NCBI GenBank assembly: GCA_018712425.1 | Contig: DVHA01000292.1 | Span: 1-6,614, forward strand | Source: Candidatus Faecivivens stercoravium | GTDB taxonomy: Bacteria; Bacillota; Clostridia; Oscillospirales; Ruminococcaceae | Length of the DNA stretch: 6,614 nucleotides | Reading direction: 5' to 3' | Part shown: in pieces, positions 1 to 6,614 of the stretch | Numbering within the stretch: the first letter of the stretch is position 1 | Layout: every line of letters begins with the position of its first letter | Made by a program: the position numbers and the translations under genes | Notes under the pieces: model-generated | Told to the model about the DNA's origin: nothing | The model's database searches: none | What the model saw: only the letters and a program-made list of their open reading frames with translations

Positions 1-602
1 CGTTTATTTTCCCGCTCCCCGACAAACAAATGGATTTCGGCCACACACTCTTCAAGAGACTCCTTTATGAAATACATAGAACTTTCTTGTAAGAACGCAA
101 TCATATTTTGCTTGGTAATACTGCAAGTATCTTGATAATAGTCATCGAAGAGTTCCGGCTTCATTCGAAGTGAACGAAATTGCAATTTAGAAAACCATTT
201 TTGCCGAATCAGTCCATAACAACTCCCAAACGCTGGTTTAATCAGCGAATAAGTTCGTTTAGATGGAATAACCGCTGCACTCTCGACCATCGCAAAACGA
301 CAGATACCTTTTCGCTGGGATAACATTTCAAGTAATATTTGACCGCCAAGAGATAACCCGCCAATTAGCAGTACCGAACCTCCAAAGTTCATATCAATAA
401 AAGAAATGATTTCACCAGCATTGTCTTTGATTGTTGTGAAATTTTTATCGCTTCCTGCATGACCATCCAATATCGGAATAATGATCTGAAAGTCATTTTG
501 AAGTCGTTCAGATATTTCCCGGTAATTCCACCATGACAAACCGCCGCCATGCAGAAGAATGATCACATCTCGATTTTGTTTTCCGTATACTTTATATTGC
601 AA
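1..602 (-). CDS. alpha/beta hydrolase, partial (3' end beyond left edge)
   Basis: Reading the minus strand from 602 gives 200 uninterrupted codons up to the window edge. The protein begins MQYKVYGK and shows the alpha/beta hydrolase fold: a first strand VIILL (13-17) leading into the oxyanion motif HGGG (18-21), then DGHAGSD (46-52), then the nucleophile elbow GLSLG with Ser84 as probable nucleophile. HLFVGERE (191-198) looks like the late strand that carries the catalytic acid; the catalytic His would lie outside the window. The start is TTG, preceded by GAGG only 4 bases upstream; an in-frame TGA four codons upstream (611-613) rules out a longer protein, and the N-terminus fits the family. 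It is probably a cytosolic hydrolase of the carboxylesterase/lipase-like type; the substrate cannot be read. Codon use (AAA, ATT, TTA, GAT) is much more AT-rich than in the neighbouring genes, which suggests a different origin or recent transfer. Confidence 0.85.
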   Translation of the reverse strand, partial: MQYKVYGKQNRDVIILLHGGGLSWWNYREISERLQNDFQIIIPILDGHAGSDKNFTTIKDNAGEIISFIDMNFGGSVLLIGGLSLGGQILLEMLSQRKGICRFAMVESAAVIPSKRTYSLIKPAFGSCYGLIRQKWFSKLQFRSLRMKPELFDDYYQDTCSITKQNMIAFLQESSMYFIKESLEECVAEIHLFVGERENK

Positions 603-656
603 CTTGCCTCATCTCACTGCAATTTTCCGATTTGAGCCGCTTACAGATAAATGCCA

Positions 657-707
657 TTGTGCCATATCACAAACTCTTTCAAAGACAGTATGGCACAAAT
701 GTCATAC
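657..707. promoter_or_regulatory. candidate operator: inverted repeat upstream of the hydrolase gene
   Basis: TTGTGCCATA (657-666) and TATGGCACAA (689-698) are exact reverse complements separated by 22 bases. The right copy also lies inside an imperfect palindrome, GTATGGCA-CAAA-TGTCATAC (688-707), with 7 of 8 pairs matching. The site lies 55-105 bases upstream of the TTG start, where a promoter should be. No strong sigma-A promoter is visible; the best minus-strand guess, TTGTGA-N17-TATCTG, is weak and overlaps the repeat. Binding by a dimeric repressor of the TetR or MarR kind is inference. The arms have no U-tract, so this is not a terminator. The rest of the 603-739 gap shows nothing else that I can name. 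Confidence 0.35.
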
Positions 708-739
708 AAATGCAGCACGGCGTATGATGAAAATTCTCA

Positions 740-2659
740 TTACTCGCTCAGCTCCACCCATTCCTCCATATCCGCGTCCTGCTCCTTATGGAGTTCCTCC
801 AGCTTGGCGCAGAGCTCCTGGAGCGCCTCATACCCGAGCCCCGGGTCGGTCATCTGCGCCTCCACTTCGGCGATTTCCGCTTCCAATTCCTCCAGCCGCT
901 TTTCCAGCGCCTTGACCCTGGCCCGGGCCTTCGCGGCGGCGGCCCTCGCCTCCTTGCCCTTCTGGTAGCTGGCGGCGCCGGCGGAGGGCTTCTTTTCGGG
1001 AGCCGGAGCAGCGGACGCCTGGATGGCGGCGAGTCGCTCCTTCTCGGCCATCTTTTCCATATAGTAGTCGTAGTTGCCGGGGAAGACCTCGACGTGGTCG
1101 GCGAAGATCTCGATGATCTTGTCCGGCACCCGCCGCAGCAGGTACCGGTCGTGGGAGACAAAGAGCATCGTCCCTTCGAATTCGTCCAGCGCGTCCTCGA
1201 GGATTTCCTTGCTCCTGAGGTCTAAGTGGTTGGTCGGCTCGTCCAGCATCAGGAAGTTCTTGTGTTCCGCCATCAGCACCGCGAAAGCCAGCTTCGCCCG
1301 CTCGCCGCCCGAGAGGACCGCCACCTTTTTATAGACGTCCTCCCCCTGTAAGAGCACCCGCCCCAGTTCGGTCCGGACCTCGGTCTCGGTCTTCTGGGGG
1401 TAACGGCTCCACAGCTCCTCGAGGACGGTGTTTTCGGGGTTTAACTGCCGGTTCTCCTGGTCGAAGTAGCCGATTTTGACCTCGTCCCCCCACTTATACC
1501 GCCCGGAATCGAACTTCAGCTGCCCCAGGAGCCCTTTGAGGAGGGAGGATTTGCCAATCCCGTTTTCCCCGATGACCGCCACCTTGTCCCCCCGCTCAAT
1601 GACGAAGGAGAGGTGGTCAAAAAGGTGCTTTTTCCGCCCCGCCTCGCCGACGGTCAGCGACAGCTCCTGGGCATTCAGCACTTCCTTGACCGGGTCGCGG
1701 CCGAAGGTGAACCGGAGGGACATCTCCTTGTTGTACTCCCGGGGGCGCTCGATCCGCTCCATCCGCTCCAGCTTTTTGACCCGGGATTTGGCGGACTTGG
1801 AGGTGGTGGCCCGGACGAGGTTGCGGGCGACGTAGTCTTCCAGGTCGGCGATCTCCTCCTGCTGGGCCTCGTACTCCTTTTCCCAGCGGGCCATCAGGTC
1901 GGCCTTTAACACCTTATATTTGGAGTAATTCCCGGGAAATACCCGCATCGACTGGAACTCGACTTCCCAGATCTCCTTCGCCGTTTCGTCGAGGAAGTAG
2001 CGGTCGTGGGAGACGACGATGACCGCGCCTTTGTACTCTTTCAGATGTTCTTCCAGCCAGCGGAGGGTCTTGAAGTCAAGATGGTTGGTCGGCTCGTCGA
2101 GGATTAAGAGTTCCGGCTCGGCCAGCAGCAGTTTGCAGAGCGCCAGCCTCGTCTTCTCCCCGCCGGAGAGGGTCGAGATGCGGGTGTCGAGGTCCCGGCC
2201 CCTGAAGCCCATGCCGTTTAAGACCGACTGAATTTTGACGTCGATCGTATACCCGTCGTTTACCTCGTAGTAGGAGAGCAGCTTATCGTAAGCGGCGGCC
2301 TTTTCTTTGTATTCGGCCGACTGGGGGTCCAACTGCCCCATGTCCAGCTGTAAATCGTCCAGCTGCTCCTTCGCGTCCAGCACCTTCTGGAAGACCGAGC
2401 GCATCTCCCGGCGGATGGTGTTCCCGCCGGTCAGCCCGCTGTTCTGGTGGAGGTAGCCCACCCCCAGCATCGGCTTGCGGACAATCTCCCCCCACTCGTT
2501 TTCCAGTTCGCCGGTGATCATATTCAGCAGGGTCGATTTCCCGGCGCCATTGGCACCAATCAGGCCGATGCGGGAGTCCTCCTGCACGTCCGCCGTAATA
2601 TGCTCCAGGATGGTCGTCCCGGCAAACGACACCCCGATATCCTGTAATGAAATCAGCAT
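740..2659 (-). CDS. ABC-F family ATPase (YdiF-like translation factor)
   Basis: A 639-residue soluble protein with two ABC ATPase domains and no membrane segments, typical of ABC-F proteins, which bind the ribosomal E site and act on stalled or antibiotic-bound ribosomes. Domain 1 has Walker A GANGAGKST (35-43), signature LSGGE (164-168), Walker B LILDEP (185-190) and SHDR (217-220). Domain 2 has GENGIGKSS (364-372), LSGGE (449-453), LMLDEP (470-475) and SHDR (502-505). The linker at about 240-325 is the P-site tRNA-interaction motif, with the basic TSKSAKSRVKKLERMERIE-type pattern (286-304). An Ala/Lys-rich stretch (about 545-580) leads to a C-terminal coiled coil (about 580-639), as in Bacillus YdiF. 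The ATG at 2659 has AAAGGA 9-10 bases upstream. The gene has its own promoter at 2719-2747. No clear terminator follows its stop, so read-through towards the hydrolase gene is possible. The short linker and this subtype favour a housekeeping role over drug resistance; that is inference. Confidence 0.96.
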   Translation of the reverse strand: MLISLQDIGVSFAGTTILEHITADVQEDSRIGLIGANGAGKSTLLNMITGELENEWGEIVRKPMLGVGYLHQNSGLTGGNTIRREMRSVFQKVLDAKEQLDDLQLDMGQLDPQSAEYKEKAAAYDKLLSYYEVNDGYTIDVKIQSVLNGMGFRGRDLDTRISTLSGGEKTRLALCKLLLAEPELLILDEPTNHLDFKTLRWLEEHLKEYKGAVIVVSHDRYFLDETAKEIWEVEFQSMRVFPGNYSKYKVLKADLMARWEKEYEAQQEEIADLEDYVARNLVRATTSKSAKSRVKKLERMERIERPREYNKEMSLRFTFGRDPVKEVLNAQELSLTVGEAGRKKHLFDHLSFVIERGDKVAVIGENGIGKSSLLKGLLGQLKFDSGRYKWGDEVKIGYFDQENRQLNPENTVLEELWSRYPQKTETEVRTELGRVLLQGEDVYKKVAVLSGGERAKLAFAVLMAEHKNFLMLDEPTNHLDLRSKEILEDALDEFEGTMLFVSHDRYLLRRVPDKIIEIFADHVEVFPGNYDYYMEKMAEKERLAAIQASAAPAPEKKPSAGAASYQKGKEARAAAAKARARVKALEKRLEELEAEIAEVEAQMTDPGLGYEALQELCAKLEELHKEQDADMEEWVELSE

Positions 2660-2690
2660 CTTGCAGTTTCCTTTCTCTTTCCCGTTCCGC

Positions 2691-2706
2691 GCTGCCGGAC
2701 GGCAGC
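2691..2706 (-). promoter_or_regulatory. GC-rich hairpin in the ABC-F mRNA leader
   Basis: GCTGCCG and CGGCAGC form a perfect 7-base inverted repeat around two bases (realistically a 6-bp stem with a 4-base loop). It begins about 6 bases after the predicted transcription start and ends 31 bases before the ATG. No T-run follows, so it is not an intrinsic terminator. It may protect the 5' end of the mRNA. Similar hairpins sit at the same place in two other leaders of this window. Confidence 0.5.
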
Positions 2707-2718
2707 AGTCCAGTTTAG

Positions 2719-2747
2719 ATTATACCATATTTGGAGCGATTGGTAAA
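2719..2747 (-). promoter_or_regulatory. sigma-A promoter of the ABC-F gene
   Basis: On the minus strand, -35 TTTACC (2742-2747), a 17-base spacer and a perfect -10 TATAAT (2719-2724). TGG directly before the -10 makes it an extended -10. Transcription should start near 2712, giving a leader of about 53 bases. The promoter lies between the LysR stop codon and the ABC-F start, so the ABC-F gene need not depend on the LysR transcript. Confidence 0.85.
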
Positions 2748-2813
2748 GGGAGCCGGCGGGATTGGGGCAGCGGATATTTGGCGGCAGGATTTTATTTGTT
2801 CTTCCGAAAAACT

Positions 2814-3701
2814 TCACCCAATCTCCTTTTTCAGCTCCTCCAAAAACCGTCCCGCCGCCCGGGAGAGGCCGGGGTATTTCTTCCAGACGACCGAAGCCCT
2901 CGCCTCCAGCGGCGGGTCAAGCGGCCTAAAGCAAAGCCCCGTCCCGGCGGTGTTATAGAGCTTATCAAAACAGACGGCGTACCCCACCCCCTCCTCCACC
3001 AGCAGCGAAGCGTTGTAGATGAGGGTATAGGTGGCGGCGGCGTCCACGCTTTCAATGTCCACCCCCAGCCAGGAGAGGATCGGCCAGCCGTCCCGCTCCT
3101 CCTGCCGGGAGAGGATCAGCGGCCTGCCCCGCAAATCCGCCGGGGTGACCGCCCCCTTTTCCGCCAGGTCGCTGTCCTGGCGCATCAGCACCCCGAACCG
3201 GTCGCTGGCGGGCAGCTCCAGCGCCTCATACCGCGCCCGGTCGAACCCGCCGTAGATCAGCCCGAAGTCGATCAGCCCCCGCTCCAGCTGCTCGAGGACA
3301 AAATCGGCGTTGCCGCTGGCGACATGCACCCGCACCGCCGGGCAGCGTTCCCGCAGCCGCCGGGCCGCCCGGGCCGCCAGCCGGAACCCCTCGGTCTCCC
3401 CGGCGGCGATGTAGACCTCCCCGGCGACCGGGTCGTCCGACTGGGCAATCTCCCGCTCGGTCCGGCGGACCAGCGAAAGGATCTCCTCCGCCCGGTCCCG
3501 CAGCAGCATCCCCTCCTCGGTCAGCGTCACCCGCCTCGACCCTTTGCTCCCCCGGACCAGCAGCTGCTTGCCCAGTTCCTCTTCAAGGGCCTTGAGCTGG
3601 GTCGACAGGGTCGGCTGGGAGAGGTGGAGGGAGGCCGCCGCAGCCGAAATGCTCTGTTCCCGTGCCACCGCGAGGAAGTATTGCAGCACCCGGATTTCCA
3701 T
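2814..3701 (-). CDS. LysR-type transcriptional regulator
   Basis: A 295-residue LysR-family regulator, the normal length. The N-terminal winged helix-turn-helix spans about 1-60: MEIRVLQYFLAVA, then the HTH at about 18-37 with the hallmark LSQPTLSTQL (27-36), then the wing ending in RRVTLTEEG. From about 88 onwards is the periplasmic-binding-protein-like effector domain, with a typical GEVYIAAGETEG entry strand. An in-frame ATG exists at 3722, but I start at 3701. A strong AAGGAGA (3711-3717) lies 9 bases upstream of 3701 and would be inside the longer reading, the family start is MEIRxLQYF, and the predicted transcription start leaves almost no leader for 3722. The gene is divergent from an MFS transporter and very probably controls it and itself; the ligand is unknown. 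There is no obvious terminator before the ABC-F promoter. Confidence 0.93.
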   Translation of the reverse strand: MEIRVLQYFLAVAREQSISAAAASLHLSQPTLSTQLKALEEELGKQLLVRGSKGSRRVTLTEEGMLLRDRAEEILSLVRRTEREIAQSDDPVAGEVYIAAGETEGFRLAARAARRLRERCPAVRVHVASGNADFVLEQLERGLIDFGLIYGGFDRARYEALELPASDRFGVLMRQDSDLAEKGAVTPADLRGRPLILSRQEERDGWPILSWLGVDIESVDAAATYTLIYNASLLVEEGVGYAVCFDKLYNTAGTGLCFRPLDPPLEARASVVWKKYPGLSRAAGRFLEELKKEIG

Positions 3702-3720
3702 CCGCATCCGTCTCCTTTCC

Positions 3721-3756
3721 ATAGGTTTTACCTATTCTATTATATCAGATATAGGT
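3721..3756. promoter_or_regulatory. LysR operator: three ATAGGT half-sites
   Basis: ATAGGT-TTT-ACCTAT (3721-3735) is a perfect palindrome containing the classical LysR T-N11-A pattern. A third half-site, ATAGGT (3751-3756), faces the middle one, making TACCTAT/ATAGGTA with a 13-base gap. Relative to the transporter's predicted start (about 3794), the palindrome is centred near -66 and the third half-site spans about -43 to -38, which match the usual recognition and activation sites of LysR regulators. The palindrome also covers the predicted start of lysR transcription and the second pair brackets its -10, as expected for autorepression. A further small palindrome, TATATC-A-GATATA, is at 3741-3753. 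That the neighbouring LysR protein binds here is inference. Confidence 0.65.
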
Positions 3757-3768
3757 ATTTGAAATCAA
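3739..3768 (-). promoter_or_regulatory. sigma-A promoter of the LysR gene
   Basis: On the minus strand, -35 TTGATT (3763-3768), an 18-base spacer and a perfect -10 TATAAT (3739-3744). Transcription should start near 3732, about 30 bases before the chosen ATG at 3701. Its -35 shares two bases with the -35 of the divergent transporter promoter, so the two promoters may compete for polymerase. Confidence 0.8.
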
Positions 3769-3787
3769 GCTTTTCCGGCAGTATAAT
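3759..3787 (+). promoter_or_regulatory. sigma-A promoter of the MFS transporter gene
   Basis: -35 TTGAAA (3759-3764), a 17-base spacer and a perfect -10 TATAAT (3782-3787). This is close to consensus. The third ATAGGT half-site ends 3 bases before the -35, where a LysR activator could contact polymerase. Transcription should begin near 3794. Confidence 0.87.
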
Positions 3788-3800
3788 GAAAGCAGCAACC

Positions 3801-3819
3801 CCGGCGGGGCCGCCGCCGG
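3801..3819 (+). promoter_or_regulatory. GC-rich hairpin in the MFS mRNA leader
   Basis: CCGGCGG (3801-3807) and CCGCCGG (3813-3819) form a perfect all-GC 7-bp stem with the loop GGCCG. It begins about 7 bases after the predicted transcription start and ends 27 bases before the ATG. No T-run follows, so it is not a terminator. A role in mRNA stability or leader folding is inference. Confidence 0.5.
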
Positions 3820-3846
3820 ATAAAACCGTACAGGAGATAAAACCAG

Positions 3847-4989
3847 ATGAAAAAAAAGCAGATCTTCATCCTGACCATCGGCGTCTTTTCCATCCTCAAC
3901 ACCGAGATGGGGGTGGTCGGCATCCTGCCGGAAATTGCGGACGCTTACGGCGTACCGATCACGTCCGCCGGTCTGCTGGTCAGCCTCTTCGCGCTGGTCG
4001 TCGCCTTCGCCGGGCCGACAATGCCCCTTTTCATGTCCCGCTTCAACCGGAAAACGGTGATGGCCGGGGTACTGGGGGTCTTCACCGGCTGCAACCTCCT
4101 GGCGGCCTTCGCGCCGAACTTCCCGGTGCTGCTGATTGCCCGGGTCATCCCCGCCTTTTTCCACCCGGTTTTCATCTCCCAGGCGCTCTCCGCCGCCTCG
4201 GCGTCGGTGGAGCCGGCCGAGGCCCCGAAAGCGGTCTCCCGGGTCATGGTCGGCGTCTCGGCCGGGTCGGTGGTCGGGGTGCCGGCGGCGACCGCCCTCT
4301 CGAACCTCTTTTCGCTGCGGGCGGGGATGCTCTTTTTTGCGGCGGTCAGCGCCGCCGCCCTCGTCCTGACCCTCCTGTTCATCCCGAGCCTGCCGGCCAG
4401 GGAGCGCCTCAGCTACGGCAGCCAGCTGCGGGTGTTGAAAAAGCCGGGGGTCTGGCTGGCGATCCTCGGGGTCATCTGCTTAAACGGCGGGCTTTTCGGG
4501 GTGTACAGCTACCTCTCCGACTTCCTCTCGGCCGTCACCGGCTTTTCGGCCGGATGGGTGAGCGGGCTCTTGCTGGTCTACGGCCTTGCGAACATCATCG
4601 GCAATACCGTCGCCGGGCAGATGCTCTCGAAGACACCGCTGCGGTTCGCCGCCGCCTGCCCGGCCCTGCTCATCGGGCTGTATATCCTGCTCCTGCTTTT
4701 CGGCGGGGTTAGCTGGGCGATGGCGGCACTGGTGCTCCTCTGGGGGATTATCGCCGGCTGCGTCGGCAACGTCAACCAGTACTGGATTGCGGCGGCCGCC
4801 CCGGAAGCGCCGGATTTTGCCAACGGCCTCTTCCTCGCCTCGACAAACCTCGGGACGACCATCGGCACCTCGGTCTGCGGCGCGGTTATCGCCTCTTTCG
4901 GGATGCGGTGGATTGAGCTCGGCGGGTTTGCGATGCTGGCCGGGAGCCTCCTGTTTATCCTATGGCAGACAAGGCGGATGAAAAGGTAA
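3847..4989 (+). CDS. MFS transporter, DHA1 family (AraJ/SotB-like efflux)
   Basis: A 380-residue integral membrane protein, the usual length for compact DHA1 drug or sugar efflux permeases driven by the proton gradient. About twelve hydrophobic segments are visible, near residues 7-27, 42-62, 70-90, 94-115, 128-150, 157-177, 202-222, 236-256, 265-285, 288-310, 325-347 and 352-374. The first segment carries TEMGVVGILPEIA (19-31), the AraJ/NepI-type signature with an acidic residue (Glu20) in the membrane. After segment 2 the motif A region is degenerate (GPTMPLFMSRFNRK, 56-69). The C-terminal half has NxGTTIGTxxCG. The ATG at 3847 has AGGAG 10 bases upstream. The gene is divergent from a LysR regulator with shared operator sites, so it is probably induced by a ligand of that regulator. 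A terminator lies 15 bases after the stop. The substrate (drug, sugar, nucleoside or amino acid) cannot be told. Confidence 0.94.
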   Translation: MKKKQIFILTIGVFSILNTEMGVVGILPEIADAYGVPITSAGLLVSLFALVVAFAGPTMPLFMSRFNRKTVMAGVLGVFTGCNLLAAFAPNFPVLLIARVIPAFFHPVFISQALSAASASVEPAEAPKAVSRVMVGVSAGSVVGVPAATALSNLFSLRAGMLFFAAVSAAALVLTLLFIPSLPARERLSYGSQLRVLKKPGVWLAILGVICLNGGLFGVYSYLSDFLSAVTGFSAGWVSGLLLVYGLANIIGNTVAGQMLSKTPLRFAAACPALLIGLYILLLLFGGVSWAMAALVLLWGIIAGCVGNVNQYWIAAAAPEAPDFANGLFLASTNLGTTIGTSVCGAVIASFGMRWIELGGFAMLAGSLLFILWQTRRMKR

Positions 4990-5003
4990 ATAGGACGATT
5001 TTG

Positions 5004-5032
5004 CCCCTGGTTACGCCGGGGGTTTTATATTT
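5004..5032 (+). terminator. intrinsic terminator of the MFS gene
   Basis: CCCCTGG (5004-5010) and CCGGGGG (5016-5022) pair over 7 bp with one G-U pair and the loop TTACG. TTTTATATTT follows. The hairpin starts 15 bases after the transporter's TAA. On the other strand no T-run follows, so it acts on the plus strand only. Confidence 0.82.
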
Positions 5033-5070
5033 ATTATAAAAATAACACCCCGTCCTCTTTAGACGGGGTG
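5031..5070 (-). terminator. intrinsic terminator of glyA
   Basis: CACCCCGTC (5046-5054) and GACGGGGTG (5062-5070) form a perfect 9-bp stem with a 7-base loop. On the minus strand TTATTTTTATAAT follows. The stem begins 15 bases past the glyA stop codon. It stands back to back with the transporter's terminator, insulating the two convergent genes. Confidence 0.9.
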
Positions 5071-5084
5071 CTGCCGGCAAAGCC

Positions 5085-6338
<1,254 letters not shown>

Positions 6339-6364
6339 AGCGTTTCCTTCTTTCTTTTCGGATG

Positions 6365-6378
6365 GGCGGGTTCCCGCC
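6365..6378 (-). promoter_or_regulatory. GC-rich hairpin in the glyA mRNA leader
   Basis: GGCGGG (6365-6370) and CCCGCC (6373-6378) are perfect complements around two bases, so probably a 5-bp stem with a 4-base loop. It begins about 12 bases after the predicted transcription start and ends 26 bases before the ATG. No T-run follows. The leader of about 50 bases is too short for a glycine riboswitch. Confidence 0.45.
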
Positions 6379-6396
6379 GTTTCTGGGTATGAGGTT

Positions 6397-6425
6397 ATTA
6401 TACCCCATTCCGAGGAATTTTGCAA
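6397..6425 (-). promoter_or_regulatory. sigma-A promoter of glyA
   Basis: On the minus strand, -35 TTGCAA (6420-6425), a 17-base spacer and a perfect -10 TATAAT (6397-6402). Transcription should start near 6390, giving a leader of about 52 bases. No operator-like repeat is obvious around it. Confidence 0.85.
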
Positions 6426-6501
6426 GGCAGGAATTTAAATCTTTCATGTAAAATTTCCGATAGGCGGTTTTTAGGGTTTGCCGCAGAATGTTTTCCCACG
6501 T

Positions 6502-6535
6502 AAAAAAGAGGTTCCGCACATCAGGTAGTACCTCT
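6502..6535 (-). terminator. candidate intrinsic terminator of a unit entering from the right edge
   Basis: On the minus strand AGAGGT (6530-6535) pairs with ACCTCT (6507-6512), directly followed by a run of six T (6502-6507 as A on the plus strand). The stem is only 6 bp plus possible pairs beyond a mismatch, and the loop is long (17 bases), so it is moderate in strength. It lies 10 bases downstream of a tRNA-like CCA end, which is where a terminator of a small RNA gene would be. It also insulates glyA from upstream transcription. Confidence 0.5.
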
Positions 6536-6544
6536 CTCTGAAAT

Positions 6545-6568
6545 TGGTGGAAACAACGGGGAGTCGAC
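6545..6568 (-). other. tRNA/tmRNA-like 3' tail ending in CCA (fragment)
   Basis: The minus strand reads GTCGACTCCCCG followed by TTGTTTCCACCA. This resembles the T-loop, 3' T-stem strand, acceptor strand, discriminator A and encoded CCA of a tRNA or tmRNA. However, the bases before the T-loop (GCGAG) do not pair with CCCCG, and the T-loop lacks the usual TT before CGA. No complete cloverleaf can be built from the visible sequence. It could be a degraded RNA gene, an attachment-site remnant in which the 5' part was replaced, or chance. The terminator downstream supports a real RNA 3' end; a named RNA is not justified. Confidence 0.3.
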
Positions 6569-6585
6569 CTCGCCTGCGGGCGAGG
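6568..6585. repeat. perfect GC-rich inverted repeat
   Basis: CCTCGCC (6568-6574) and GGCGAGG (6579-6585) form a perfect 7-bp stem with the loop TGCG. It directly adjoins the tRNA-like tail. No T-run follows on either strand, so it is not an intrinsic terminator. It could be an arm of a structured RNA on the minus strand. Confidence 0.5.
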
Positions 6586-6597
6586 CCAGGTCGCTTC

Positions 6598-6614
6598 GGT
6601 TTGCACAGCAAACC
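6598..6614. repeat. perfect inverted repeat at the right edge
   Basis: GGTTTGC (6598-6604) and GCAAACC (6608-6614) form a perfect 7-bp stem with a 3-base loop, ending exactly at the window edge. The bases before it (CGCTTC) could extend the stem if GAAGCG follows outside the window. What it belongs to cannot be told from here. Confidence 0.5.

Noticed and set aside
559..915. Open frames on the plus strand across the hydrolase/ABC-F junction.
   Set aside because: They are antisense to the end of the ABC-F gene, have low-complexity Pro/Arg or Ser/Ala products, and lack a ribosome binding site.
740..2659. ABC-F gene as an antibiotic-resistance determinant.
   Set aside because: The interdomain linker is the conserved short basic type of housekeeping YdiF-like proteins, there is no attenuator-style leader peptide, and no mobile-element genes are nearby.
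3702..3722. Longer LysR reading from the ATG at 3722.
   Set aside because: The added codons contain the AAGGAGA ribosome binding site, lie about 10 bases from the predicted transcription start, and the family N-terminus is MEIRxLQYF.
2475..4712. A 745-codon open frame on the plus strand spanning three other genes.
   Set aside because: It is antisense to the ABC-F start and to the whole LysR gene and out of frame within the MFS gene. Its product is Pro/Arg/Gly-rich low-complexity sequence with no domain, as expected from GC-rich codon bias leaving few stops in other frames.
5004..5070. The two adjacent hairpins as a single bidirectional terminator or repeat element.
   Set aside because: The stems differ in sequence and each has a T-run on only one strand, so they are two separate one-way terminators.
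6339..6390. Glycine or tetrahydrofolate riboswitch in front of glyA.
   Set aside because: The leader is only about 50 bases and holds one small hairpin; there is no room for, or resemblance to, those aptamers.
6339..6425. Longer glyA reading from an ATG at 6425.
   Set aside because: The added 29 codons overlap the promoter -10 and -35 boxes and contain the ribosome binding site of the ATG at 6338; GlyA proteins begin where the shorter form begins.

Overview
The window reads as chromosome of a GC-rich member of the Firmicutes, most likely a clostridial gut-type lineage. This placement is inferred from purine-rich Shine-Dalgarno sites, four near-consensus sigma-A promoters with perfect TATAAT boxes, short intrinsic terminators and a YdiF-type ABC-F protein; no marker gene settles it. 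Four complete protein genes and one gene cut by the left edge account for most of the sequence.

Layout. At 1-602 (minus) is the 5' two thirds of an alpha/beta hydrolase gene with a TTG start. It is visibly AT-rich, unlike everything to its right. Bases 603-739 are intergenic and hold an inverted repeat that looks like an operator. At 740-2659 (minus) is an ABC-F ATPase with its own promoter and a short GC-rich leader hairpin. At 2814-3701 (minus) is a LysR-type regulator, divergent from a DHA1-family MFS efflux transporter at 3847-4989 (plus). The roughly 145 bases between these two contain overlapping divergent promoters and three copies of an ATAGGT half-site, one pair of which forms a classical T-N11-A LysR box. 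Two back-to-back terminators (5004-5070) separate the transporter from glyA (5085-6338, minus), which encodes serine hydroxymethyltransferase. The last 190 bases hold no convincing protein gene. They contain a minus-strand terminator, a tRNA/tmRNA-like 3' tail ending in CCA, and two perfect GC-rich hairpins, the last one running into the window edge.

How the genes work together. The LysR gene and the transporter form one regulatory unit: the regulator probably represses itself and activates the pump in response to an unknown ligand. glyA (one-carbon and serine/glycine metabolism) and the ABC-F gene (ribosome-associated translation factor) are separate housekeeping units. I see no defence system, CRISPR array, insertion sequence or biosynthetic cluster. 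The points most worth checking are the LysR switch region, the repeated leader-hairpin architecture, the composition break near 740 and the RNA-like right end.
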